Part shown: positions 1 to 7,273 of the stretch, one piece after another
Numbering within the stretch: the stretch's first letter is position 1
Layout of the letters: the number at the start of each line of letters is the position of its first letter
Source of the DNA: Candidatus Omnitrophota bacterium
GTDB taxonomy: Bacteria > Omnitrophota > Gorgyraeia > Duberdicusellales > 4484-171
NCBI GenBank assembly: GCA_023227945.1
Contig: JALOCC010000069.1
Coordinates: 1 to 7,515 of the forward strand
Direction: 5' to 3'
Length of the DNA: 7,515 nt
Notes under the pieces: model-generated
Database searches by the model: none
What the model was told of the DNA's origin: nothing
What the model saw: only the letters and a program-made list of their open reading frames with translations
Program-made: the position numbers and the translations under genes

Positions 1-2003
1 TTTTCCTGTACTTCCAGAAGTTTCTTATACCCCTTTACTGTCCCGAAAATGTCCGTAACCATATGATCTTTAAAGAAACTTTCCCTTGATCCTAATACTC
101 CAGGGCAGATGATATTCAAGACATTGAACAATTCTTCAAGTCTGCCGTCCATCGGTGTCCCTGAAAGTCCTATTTTGATCCTTGCTTTGATATTCTTCAA
201 AGCCTGATATCTTTTACTGCCGTTATGCTTTATGGCGTGTACCTCGTCCATAATCACAAGATCCCAAACCCTATCTTTGATACTTTCCAAACGTTTCTGT
301 TTTACGAGTTTGTGAAGCTTACGAAGCATTGCTTTTTCTCGTTCCTCTGCCGTCATTGATTTCTTGATTTTGATTTCACGCCCTGCCCCGAGGTCTTCCA
401 CTACCAGTTCATAATTAGCTATTTTAAAGAAAGCGCTGTCGTCAAGCCATTGTCTGATTCTGTCCTCTGGTTTCTTGCTGTCAATGACAATACTCTTTTC
501 ATCGCTGAATTTTTCTATTTCCAGAGGCCAATTGAATTTCAAGCTTGCGGGTGTAATGACAAGACAGTTTTTAATCTTACCCTGATTCTTCAATACTATC
601 GCCGTCGCTATTCCCTGAATAGTGTTATGGGTGACGATACAGTGTTCTGTGACATATAGATGATCAGGCGCGTCTACCGCGATACAAACGGTTTCTTGCT
701 TCTCGGGCAGTTTTTCAATATTTGAAATGTAACGCGCTGGTAAGCATTTATTACACTTGTCATATACTTCCTTTTTCCTCTTTAAACGGAAGAGTTCCAT
801 CTCAGGAGGAAGTTTGATATTTACCCGATAAGCCGTCCTTCCCTGTTTCTTTACCCCCTTGTAAGTGTATGTCGGTGTTTTGGTACTGATTCTTGCTATC
901 CCTCCCAATGTCTGTATGATTTCCGCGACATCATCGCAGAGGGTCTTGGAAACGGTGCAGTACTCCGTAGAATAGTCTCCGGCACATCCATCGGTATCCA
1001 TAAGGCCTTGCAACACCCCTAGCCTTACATCAACGCTATTGTACTTGTAACAGCTTGGTATAAACCTCTCCCAAGACCGTTTACCGTTAAGACCGAGTTC
1101 AACCAATTCCTTCTTGACCGCAATGTATCCGTCTTTGTGTATACATCCGTTTCCGATAAACACACCTAAAGTATAAGGGTCGATGCTCGTTTCTTTCGGG
1201 TTAAACCGTATGGGTTTGACAACAGGGATGCACCAAGAATTGTCTCCGTTATCCTTTTTGTAGTAGGTGCTGAATTCATAAACTTTGTCGCTGTTGTGGC
1301 CCGTCCCATGTCTTGTGCTTTTCCCGTTTACATCCAACAACTGTTTGGTAGATAGAACGACCCCGATATCCTTGTCTTTGTTTCGTTTTGAATTTTGAGA
1401 ATTGGAACAGACATACCATAGATGGTCTGTATCCACAACGATTGAAAATCCGTCACTGAATGTTATTCTACAAACTTCCCTTAATCCCTGTGGATATACA
1501 CCGATAACATTATGTTCTTCTCCGTCCCTTCCGACTACCTTATCACCTACTTTAAGATCCCCGATTCTAACCTTACCGGCTAGGCTAAATACTTGACTAT
1601 CAACAGGCATCGCTTTGCCGAGACCCATAGAATCCCCAAAAAGCATCCCTTGTTGATTGGTAACGGCATAGAGGATACCCAGTTTCTGGAACGGGAACGG
1701 TGTGACTTTGAGACCAGGAATCCTGAAATTGATATTTTGATTTTTTTTAGTCAGATCTCGGATTTCCTTAAGCTTCTTTTCTTTTTCTGCCTGTTCTTCC
1801 AATGCCAAGGTGACAGAAGGGTCAATATCCGCATGAGGGAGGTTCTCAATCAGCCTTTCGAATGTGGCTATCGTAAAAGACATTTTCCATGTTTTAGAAG
1901 TTCCGTCCCAGAAACATCCTGCGGTCTGGCATCTTTCTTTGTCTTCGTAACTGTCCGTGACTGCAAGATTTCGGTCAAAAGGGTCTATTGTGATTCTCGA
2001 CAT
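1..2003 (-). CDS. SNF2-family DNA helicase/translocase, intein-containing, 3' end cut by window edge
   Basis: My translation of the minus strand from ATG at 2003 stays open for 667 codons to the window edge. Residues 1-60 hold a small Trp-containing module (FWDGTSKTWKM near 30-40) resembling the HARP-like segment of SMARCAL1-type helicases. A Gln motif-like PFQKLGILYA precedes Walker A GDSMGLGK (123-130), which continues as TIQGIA after the intein (from 461). Motif Ia is LVITPASLKFNW, motif II is DEVH (586-589) and motif III is SGTP (614-617), in standard SNF2 order. The second RecA-like domain must lie beyond position 1. SNF2 proteins are ATP-driven double-strand DNA translocases; in phages they usually sit with replication or recombination genes. 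TAA lies two codons upstream of the ATG and the next in-frame Met is residue 44, so the start is well fixed. An AAGGA lies 13 bases upstream, a loose ribosome site. The exact phage role is unknown. Confidence 0.93.
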   Translation of the reverse strand, partial: MSRITIDPFDRNLAVTDSYEDKERCQTAGCFWDGTSKTWKMSFTIATFERLIENLPHADIDPSVTLALEEQAEKEKKLKEIRDLTKKNQNINFRIPGLKVTPFPFQKLGILYAVTNQQGMLFGDSMGLGKAMPVDSQVFSLAGKVRIGDLKVGDKVVGRDGEEHNVIGVYPQGLREVCRITFSDGFSIVVDTDHLWYVCSNSQNSKRNKDKDIGVVLSTKQLLDVNGKSTRHGTGHNSDKVYEFSTYYKKDNGDNSWCIPVVKPIRFNPKETSIDPYTLGVFIGNGCIHKDGYIAVKKELVELGLNGKRSWERFIPSCYKYNSVDVRLGVLQGLMDTDGCAGDYSTEYCTVSKTLCDDVAEIIQTLGGIARISTKTPTYTYKGVKKQGRTAYRVNIKLPPEMELFRLKRKKEVYDKCNKCLPARYISNIEKLPEKQETVCIAVDAPDHLYVTEHCIVTHNTIQGIATAIVLKNQGKIKNCLVITPASLKFNWPLEIEKFSDEKSIVIDSKKPEDRIRQWLDDSAFFKIANYELVVEDLGAGREIKIKKSMTAEEREKAMLRKLHKLVKQKRLESIKDRVWDLVIMDEVHAIKHNGSKRYQALKNIKARIKIGLSGTPMDGRLEELFNVLNIICPGVLGSRESFFKDHMVTDIFGTVKGYKKLLEVQE
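624..1613 (-). mobile_element. Class 3 (WCT) intein with LAGLIDADG homing endonuclease domain, inserted in helicase Walker A
   Basis: These 330 residues (131-460 of the precursor) separate GLGK from TIQG, so removal restores a perfect Walker A motif. Block A begins AMPVDSQVFS, with Ala in place of Cys or Ser, and continues with IGDLKVGDKV. Block B reads VDTDHLWYV: His194 and Trp196 at B:12, with Asp at B:7 where Thr is usual. Block F reads TVCIAVDAPDHLYV, with Cys440 at F:4. Block G ends VTHN, with Thr458 at G:5, His459 and Asn460, followed by +1 Thr461. Trp, Cys and Thr at these places define class 3 inteins, in which the block F Cys starts splicing. Between blocks B and F lie two LAGLIDADG motifs: LGVFIGNG (279-286) and LGVLQGLMDTDG (328-339). 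The first has Asn285 where a catalytic acid is expected. The reading frame is intact throughout. Confidence 0.93.
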
Positions 2004-2045
2004 ATTTTAAGACGGTTCCTTATATAAGTTTGTAAAAATAGGTTT

Positions 2046-2054
2046 TGATATAAT
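2046..2054 (+). promoter_or_regulatory. Extended -10 promoter element for the plus-strand gene
   Basis: TGATATAAT is a perfect TGnTATAAT extended -10 of the sigma-70 type, placed in the AT-rich gap between two divergent genes. No good -35 hexamer lies at the right distance: TTGTAA at 2030 leaves only 13 bases of spacer. Extended -10 promoters can work without one. Transcription would start near 2061 and leave a leader of about 125 bases before the ATG at 2187. The opposite helicase promoter must lie in the same gap, but I see only a weak TATATA-like match (2021-2026, minus strand). Confidence 0.5.
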
Positions 2055-2079
2055 GTTTTTTTGTTTTGAGATACTAATA

Positions 2080-2100
2080 ATATGGATTATCAAATCATAT
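2080..2100 (+). other. Possible leader hairpin 1
   Basis: Bases 2080-2083 plus 2085-2088 can pair with 2093-2100, giving eight base pairs with G2084 bulged and a four-base loop (ATCA). The stem is AT-rich and modest in stability. It covers the upstream in-frame ATG at 2082 and would hinder its use as a start. It may be chance in an AT-rich leader. Confidence 0.3.
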
Positions 2101-2153
2101 ACAGCTATCCTTTCCAAATGACAGGGATCATAAACAGAACCTCGACGATGTAC

Positions 2154-2177
2154 GGTTTCCCGGGGAAACCAAGGAGA
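2154..2177 (+). promoter_or_regulatory. Stable leader hairpin abutting Shine-Dalgarno site
   Basis: GGTTTCC (2154-2160) and GGAAACC (2164-2170) form a perfect seven-pair stem with a CGG loop. The strong ribosome-binding sequence AAGGAGA (2171-2177) starts at the very next base, with ten bases between its last G and the ATG at 2187. This site decides the start codon of the following gene. Because the helix touches the site, it could influence ribosome loading, but no alternative fold or ligand-binding pattern that I recognise is present. Confidence 0.55.
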
Positions 2178-2186
2178 TTATATAAA

Positions 2187-2795
2187 ATGCCGAACAATAA
2201 TTTTGAATTGAGCAAAGGGGACGACCGAATGATCCGAGTCTATATGAAGGATGAAAACCTTGACATTCTTGATTTAAACGGTGCGGAAGCCAGATTTTAT
2301 CTTTCCGAATCTTCGAAAAGCAGCACTTATGTCATACGTAAATCAACGAATTCATATAGTGAAGGAGTGATCCGTACCCCTGAACGAGGAGAAGTCATTT
2401 TCTTTCTTGGAGCTTCTGACACAAAGGACTTAGATCCGACACAATACTATTTTCAGATTGTTCTGATCCTTTCTAACGGACGACGCTACACTGCCTGTAC
2501 AGGGTATATGAATCTTTATACCAACCTCGAATATTCAGTTGTCATCGAACCCAGTATCGAATCTCTAAATATCGTGGAAATACCGGAAGGTTCCGCTAGT
2601 TTGCGTCTGTCTCTTCAGCCGCAAGACGTTGTTTTCGCGACACTCTTGGCACCTTCACAAACATCCGAAAATATCTGTATTTCCAATCTTGTCTATTCTG
2701 GTTCTGGAATTATTGATGTTTTCTTCACGGCGACGATACTAGAACCTGGTTGGAAACTTTCTTATTTTGTTTCTTCTCTTCCGGAAGAACCCTGA
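2187..2795 (+). CDS. Phage baseplate/tail protein with BppU-like N-terminal domain
   Basis: This gene encodes 202 residues. Residues 1-115 follow the layout of the BppU N-terminal domain found in many phage baseplate and fibre proteins. A start like FELSKGDDRMIRVYMKD is followed by LDLNGAEARFYL, then GEVIFFLGASDTKDL, then a strand YYFQIVLILSNGRRYTACTGYMNL. In Lactococcus phages this domain anchors receptor-binding proteins to the baseplate. The C-terminal part (about 130-202) looks beta-rich, and I do not recognise it. ATG at 2187 was chosen for its AAGGAG site and because the domain starts there. An in-frame ATG at 2082 would add 35 residues but has no good ribosome site, and the added codons look like leader RNA. 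It is the only gene on this strand, divergent from the helicase and convergent with the operon to the right. A small accessory virion protein is most likely. Confidence 0.75.
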   Translation: MPNNNFELSKGDDRMIRVYMKDENLDILDLNGAEARFYLSESSKSSTYVIRKSTNSYSEGVIRTPERGEVIFFLGASDTKDLDPTQYYFQIVLILSNGRRYTACTGYMNLYTNLEYSVVIEPSIESLNIVEIPEGSASLRLSLQPQDVVFATLLAPSQTSENICISNLVYSGSGIIDVFFTATILEPGWKLSYFVSSLPEEP

Positions 2796-2806
2796 TTATT
2801 TAGGGT
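2777..2806. other. Inverted repeats spanning two convergent stop codons
   Basis: A perfect 12-base palindrome, TCTTCCGGAAGA (2777-2788), is followed at once by ACCCT (2789-2793) and AGGGT (2802-2806) around an eight-base loop. The second stem overlaps both stop codons: TGA at 2793-2795 on the plus strand and TAA at 2802-2800 on the minus strand. No run of T follows on either strand, so it is not a classic intrinsic terminator. It might slow converging polymerases or protect 3' ends, but this is uncertain. Confidence 0.35.
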
Positions 2807-5376
2807 GTATTCGTAGATGAAGGATTGTTCGTATATGGATGTATAAGCTTATCATAGGAATTCGTATACCAAACCGGTTGGTATTCTTCTGGTTTATATA
2901 TGTTGTCCGGGTTCATGTGTTTCCAATTCCATTTAACCATTACCCAAAATTCAGGGTAAGCAGAATTATTTAGACTAGAAACTGTATATTCTTGCATAGA
3001 AATATAGTTATGAGTTTCTGTCACATAGTTACTTCCTTCTTCATCTTGGATTAATGTTTGATAATCATAATACCCGTCATGACTTTCTTCTATAGCGGAA
3101 ACTGTTTGAAAATTATCAAATGGCAAGGATACGGAATCTATTCCAAAATCAAATCTTATCAATTCCTTGGGATCAACCACATGTTTGACAAGGTTTAGTT
3201 TTATTTTACAGTAAGGAATATTGTCATAAATTTCATCTTTTTGTGTCTGATTCCTTATGAAACCTTCTGGAAAATCATGTTCACAGCAATCATATCCGGG
3301 AACGGTAAAATCAGACAGGGGTGTTGTGTCTCCCGTCGGAGTAAGGAAATAATCTTCATAACGTGTGTATTTCTCAATTGGCACTCCAATCATATTATCT
3401 TCCAACCTCGACAAATGATATTCCTGTGGAGCACACGTCGCCAATGGCTCTATCACGCTTGTTTTAACCACTGCATATATCCATACTTCGCTGACATATC
3501 CATTCGTCAGCGCGAAAAGACTAGGATAACTAAGCATAAGACCAGTTATTTTTTCTCTACGACTTTCTATAGATCCTGAAAATTCAGAAGAACCTCCGCT
3601 ACCTGAAGATACTTCTATTCTTCCGTCTTTACTGTATTCACTTGTATTTTCCCATTCCCAAGCAGATGTAGTTCCTTCCAAACTGACATTATCAGAAAAG
3701 AAACTACTAATAGTATTATTTGTATAAACCTGCGTAGAATCTTCAACTTGGGCATCAGCGAACCAGTCAGAAGAGTTTTCATAAGGAGCATTGGTGCCAT
3801 CACTCATTATAGAGGAATATTCATAAAGTATTGTTTGATCATCTGAAATCTGGGAAGCTTCGTGTAACGTTGCGTTTAGTTTCTTCGCGACTTCCATCAG
3901 TTCTTGAAATGTGTTTGTCGTAATACGTGGGTTATATTTGATATTATACTCTGTATACCAGTTAGTGACGAAATAAGGTGGTTCATTCGTGAATTCGATA
4001 TAATATGATAATGTGTTTGTAAGCTTTTCTAGACTCGGATAAATATAGCAGTTGCTGAACATTCCTAGACTTCCAGGAATCGTTGACCACCAATTTCCCT
4101 TTCCTTCAAAGACTTTTGAAACTTCAGAAGTGAGAACGGATTTGACTCTATCAGAACCCATATCCGGAATTTGAAAACAAATGATATTACTTATATCATT
4201 TGATTCCCAATATTCTACCCACATTTCAATTGGTGAAAGATTCGTAAAACTTGGGAGAGGGAAATCTCCAAAAACAGGCCTGTTTTGGGGTTCATTGTAC
4301 CATAAATTTGGGTAAATAGGGTATTTCCCTGTTTGTGAATTTCGCAGCATTGTCTTTGAAGTCATAAATGTTACATGAGAAACAGATTCCGTATTAATTA
4401 AGGAATACACGTTTCCGTTAGTGGGTGAATCAAAAGGAAGGGGAGACGAAGAATAGACCTCTGTGTTCGTGAAAGTCCATGAATGTTCCTTCCATCCGAA
4501 AACAGGAACAGCAGATTGAATAAATTCTTCTGGTTCTACCCAATCATAAACTGTCGTTAGGTTTCTGAAGGATTCAAACAACGTTATCATTCTTTCTTTT
4601 TCAATATGTGCGGAATCAAGATATTCTGCGTCTTGTGCCACCCAAAATAGATTTGTAACCGATGTGACAATATTTGACACTTGATCCCAATGCGTCTCCG
4701 GATACAGGAAGTCTCCTGCCTTGAAATAAATCCTTTCATTAAAGACCTTACTATAATGAGACATGTTTATCAGACTATGTTCTTTCGCCAGTCCCCAGTA
4801 CGTAACATTGGTTTCAAGGATTGAAGGTTGCGCGTTTCCATATGGCCTAATGTGTATCGGGATAACAATTTCAGTTAGTCCAAATCCGGAAACGATGAGT
4901 CTATTCGTCTCTCCTTGGCTTGGAGGTAAATTCATGTTATTGAAAATTCTTATATATGTACTCGGTTCTTCCACAAGACGATCCATAATGATTGTGTTCG
5001 TCCCGTTTATAAACGTAGCGAAAATACTGTCTGTTTCCGGTTCTATTTTCAGATTTAAGTTAACATAATAATTCGTTTTGGTTATAATATTTGAAGTTGA
5101 ATAGACACCGAACGTAATTCCTTGTGAATAGACTATTTCTTTCCAACCGTTAGATGTGGAAATATATTCTGTAGAATTTACTAAATTGGGGATAAAACGA
5201 CGTTCTACGTATGCCGCTCTGGCATCCACGAAGTCTTCCCCCATAATGTTTCTGCTGTTCCTCGCCCACCACGGATATCCAAGAATCATGAAGGCAGACG
5301 TTATCAGAATAAGACCATAACGTCTTGGAAAAGTTTTTACAGGTATCGACTTTTGTTCTTTGGTAATTGTAGGCAT
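2800..5376 (-). CDS. Large membrane-anchored protein of unknown function, likely phage surface or tail related
   Basis: This gene encodes 858 residues and I do not recognise a family. The N-terminus has Lys and Arg residues (6-19) and then one hydrophobic stretch (20-38, YGLILITSAFMILGYPWWA). This predicts a signal anchor with the remaining 820 residues outside the membrane; no clear AxA cleavage site is present. The rest is rich in Asn, Thr, Ser, Tyr and Trp, like an extended beta-structured surface protein. A Ser/Gly-rich stretch (about 585-603) may be a linker between a larger N-terminal and a smaller C-terminal part. A Cys pair lies near residue 698 and the tail end is rich in Pro, Asn and Thr. 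No hydrolase or nuclease motif is seen. It is the last gene of the operon. Its ATG overlaps the previous stop as TAATG, and an AGGA lies 12 bases upstream. Options are a receptor-binding, host-surface or superinfection-related protein. Confidence 0.85.
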   Translation of the reverse strand: MPTITKEQKSIPVKTFPRRYGLILITSAFMILGYPWWARNSRNIMGEDFVDARAAYVERRFIPNLVNSTEYISTSNGWKEIVYSQGITFGVYSTSNIITKTNYYVNLNLKIEPETDSIFATFINGTNTIIMDRLVEEPSTYIRIFNNMNLPPSQGETNRLIVSGFGLTEIVIPIHIRPYGNAQPSILETNVTYWGLAKEHSLINMSHYSKVFNERIYFKAGDFLYPETHWDQVSNIVTSVTNLFWVAQDAEYLDSAHIEKERMITLFESFRNLTTVYDWVEPEEFIQSAVPVFGWKEHSWTFTNTEVYSSSPLPFDSPTNGNVYSLINTESVSHVTFMTSKTMLRNSQTGKYPIYPNLWYNEPQNRPVFGDFPLPSFTNLSPIEMWVEYWESNDISNIICFQIPDMGSDRVKSVLTSEVSKVFEGKGNWWSTIPGSLGMFSNCYIYPSLEKLTNTLSYYIEFTNEPPYFVTNWYTEYNIKYNPRITTNTFQELMEVAKKLNATLHEASQISDDQTILYEYSSIMSDGTNAPYENSSDWFADAQVEDSTQVYTNNTISSFFSDNVSLEGTTSAWEWENTSEYSKDGRIEVSSGSGGSSEFSGSIESRREKITGLMLSYPSLFALTNGYVSEVWIYAVVKTSVIEPLATCAPQEYHLSRLEDNMIGVPIEKYTRYEDYFLTPTGDTTPLSDFTVPGYDCCEHDFPEGFIRNQTQKDEIYDNIPYCKIKLNLVKHVVDPKELIRFDFGIDSVSLPFDNFQTVSAIEESHDGYYDYQTLIQDEEGSNYVTETHNYISMQEYTVSSLNNSAYPEFWVMVKWNWKHMNPDNIYKPEEYQPVWYTNSYDKLIHPYTNNPSSTNTP

Positions 5377-6497
5377 TATTCGTAAATATCCTGTGTTATC
5401 GTCTTTCGTAAATCAACCAAAACCCTAAAGGATATCCCAGAAGAAACTAAGATATAAAGAGGGATAGACACCCAAAGATCCGCATGATCGGTTTCTATAT
5501 TTCCTTGGAGAGCGGCAAGTGTTCTTTCCATCTTGATTTCATATTCTCCACTCGACGTGTCGATTACCAGACCGACATACAATCTTTCTGAAGAATCACT
5601 AATCATTGGAAGAGCGACCCGGAGTTCTGTCCCTTCTGATTCGTGTATGACAAAAACTCCGCCCTTTCTTGTAAAGAGATGCTTGAAAACGGCATAGTTG
5701 ACGACAGTTCCGTTTTCGCCTTCATTGTCCTGTTCGAAACTGATTTGCCAAGGGCTTTCAGCGTATCCTTCCCCACTGAAACCGAAATCCGTGATACGAG
5801 CGTCGGCATTCTTATATTTGTGTATTACTGTCGGCTTTTCGAAAATAGGTATGTATTCCACACATTTGACAAATGGAGCATTTTCACTTGATGACGCTTC
5901 TACCGTCGCGTTGATGCTTCCCTGAATAAATCTTCCCTTCGCGTAACAGAGAACCTTTTGAACTGTTGAAAAATCGGCATAAGTAGAAGGAGACATAAAT
6001 TCATTCGGGGCGTATTGAAATGCTATCTTCTCATACGAATAGCCTTCAAAATTTTCTCCGTCCGACGTATCTACAATATTTGTCCAAAAAAACAAAGATA
6101 TAATGTTGTGAGCCTTATTATATGAAACAGAAAAATCATAAACTTCATAAAACGGATAAAATTTCCACGGAAGGTTTTCATCTCCATCATCCTCTGACTT
6201 CCATCCTACCCATTTGAGGCCAGGACTTGCAAGGCCGCTCAAACCAGTTCTTCCTCCGACAAGAGTCCTCATTCCTTTTTTTAGGTAGACGTCTGTCATT
6301 TTCTTGGTCGTTATATCCTTTTGCTTCCCGTTCACTGTTTTTTTCATATCGAAATCCATTTCTCCAGCATCTGGAGACATATCAACGAAGAAAATATAAA
6401 TATCTCCGTTCGGCAATTCGACAGGTTGTATCCTTCTGGAACAATAGCTGTAATTGGAAAAGTTTAAATTATCATCAAATTTACTGAGATCGTTCAT
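5376..6497 (-). CDS. Hypothetical beta-rich protein, probable virion component
   Basis: This gene encodes 373 residues and I do not recognise a family. There is no signal peptide or membrane segment. The sequence alternates short hydrophobic strands with polar turns, for example NGDIYIFFVDM near residue 30, NIISLFFWTNIVD near 130-145 and LWVSIPLYILVSSGISFRVLVDL near the C-terminus. A Gly-rich patch (GGRTGLSGLASPGLKWVGW, about 80-100) may be a loop region. This pattern suits a beta-sandwich virion protein such as a fibre or appendage subunit, but that is inference. It overlaps both neighbours by one base (TAATG at 6497 and at 5376), and no Shine-Dalgarno site precedes its start. Translation therefore probably depends on ribosomes finishing the upstream gene, which would tie their amounts together. 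Confidence 0.82.
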   Translation of the reverse strand: MNDLSKFDDNLNFSNYSYCSRRIQPVELPNGDIYIFFVDMSPDAGEMDFDMKKTVNGKQKDITTKKMTDVYLKKGMRTLVGGRTGLSGLASPGLKWVGWKSEDDGDENLPWKFYPFYEVYDFSVSYNKAHNIISLFFWTNIVDTSDGENFEGYSYEKIAFQYAPNEFMSPSTYADFSTVQKVLCYAKGRFIQGSINATVEASSSENAPFVKCVEYIPIFEKPTVIHKYKNADARITDFGFSGEGYAESPWQISFEQDNEGENGTVVNYAVFKHLFTRKGGVFVIHESEGTELRVALPMISDSSERLYVGLVIDTSSGEYEIKMERTLAALQGNIETDHADLWVSIPLYILVSSGISFRVLVDLRKTITQDIYE

Positions 6498-7273
6498 TAT
6501 AAAGTCTTTTTATACTTCAAGAGCAGTTTAAGGGTTAACACATAGCTAGTACTTCCCGTACTTTTAATCGTAAAAGCATAAGGGTTTTCTCCAACGTTAT
6601 ATTCAACCCACAGAAAATAGGGATTTACGGGGAGTTCTGAAAAGCCAGTCACGCACATCGTTACGAATTTCAATTCCGGGACAGACGTCGGTGTCCCAAG
6701 AATCGTACGCAAATCCAATGATAAATCTGTCCCTACCGTAACCTCCACATCATAGATTTCTTCTGAAAGAATAGCGTTCCCTTCCGGGTTCGTATCCAAT
6801 GCCGTTACTCCTAGCCCGATTGTGGTGATCGCTACGGCTACAAGAATTCTTGTTTTCAAGTCCGCATCTGTACGGAATTCCGTAAATGACACTTCTGTTT
6901 CCAAGCTGTCAACTGAAGTAGGGTCATATTGTCCGCTTACCAACGTCAGATAAAGATATGCCGTTGCGTTATTCGTCGTGTCTATTGTCCAAACCAAAGG
7001 GTCAGATATGTTGAAATAATTAGAATCAATCACTCCTTCAAATGCCGGGACTATGCCGGACATAGTGATAGTAACTGTTGACTGCGTTATATCTACAAAA
7101 GCTGTTGAAAAACTACCGATTTGTTTTATATGGTTTTCTGTGGAAATAGCGAGAATCGAATTTTCTACCCGTTGCCAATTTTCCGTTTCAACGTCTGGCC
7201 ATATCCTATCCCCGTATCCGAGGGTCTGGAATTTCTGGAAAACCGTCTTATTTAAGTAGTTGTTTTCGGACAT
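6497..7273 (-). CDS. Probable tail fibre or baseplate-associated virion protein
   Basis: This gene encodes 258 residues. Residues 8-44 (NKTVFQKFQTLGYGDRIWPD followed by ENWQRVENSILAIS) resemble the opening segment of many tail fibre proteins, where an amphipathic stretch with an asparagine-tryptophan pair precedes beta-rich repeats. The remainder is Thr/Ser/Val-rich with strands such as STVTITMSGIVP, ATAYLYLTLVSGQY and SYVLTLKLLLKYKK, and no enzymatic motif is present. DLKTRILVAVAITTIG (about 138-153) is hydrophobic but too broken for a confident membrane helix. A good ribosome site, GAGGA (7285-7281), precedes the ATG by seven bases, and the start directly follows the stop of the upstream small gene. 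The name rests on the N-terminal resemblance and composition only; the open reading frame itself is certain. Confidence 0.8.
   Translation of the reverse strand: MSENNYLNKTVFQKFQTLGYGDRIWPDVETENWQRVENSILAISTENHIKQIGSFSTAFVDITQSTVTITMSGIVPAFEGVIDSNYFNISDPLVWTIDTTNNATAYLYLTLVSGQYDPTSVDSLETEVSFTEFRTDADLKTRILVAVAITTIGLGVTALDTNPEGNAILSEEIYDVEVTVGTDLSLDLRTILGTPTSVPELKFVTMCVTGFSELPVNPYFLWVEYNVGENPYAFTIKSTGSTSYVLTLKLLLKYKKTL

Noticed and set aside
1741..1748. Run of eight T (A8 on the coding strand) as a programmed frameshift or slippage site
   Set aside because: The helicase frame is continuous and meaningful on both sides, so no shift is needed.
2020..2027. TTATATAA as an archaeal TATA box for a leaderless helicase transcript
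   Set aside because: Its distance to the ATG would fit, but the window has bacterial Shine-Dalgarno sites and a perfect extended -10; one AT-rich palindrome is not enough.
1593..2027. Plus-strand open frame of 144 codons
   Set aside because: It lies antisense to the clearly real helicase and intein N-terminus, and its translation is low-complexity (Phe/Cys/Arg runs) with no recognisable family.
2082..2186. In-frame N-terminal extension starting at ATG 2082
   Set aside because: It has no good ribosome site, whereas ATG 2187 has AAGGAG and the BppU-like domain begins right there; the extra stretch contains the hairpins.
2789..2806. Intrinsic terminator
   Set aside because: The stem is only five or six pairs with an eight-base loop and no T run on either strand.
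4763..5068. Plus-strand open frame of 101 codons inside the 858-residue gene
   Set aside because: It is antisense to a long coding region, with no ribosome site or recognisable product.
2800..5376. Many Asn-X-Ser/Thr sites as glycosylation signals
   Set aside because: The protein is very rich in Asn, Ser and Thr, so such triplets are expected by composition.
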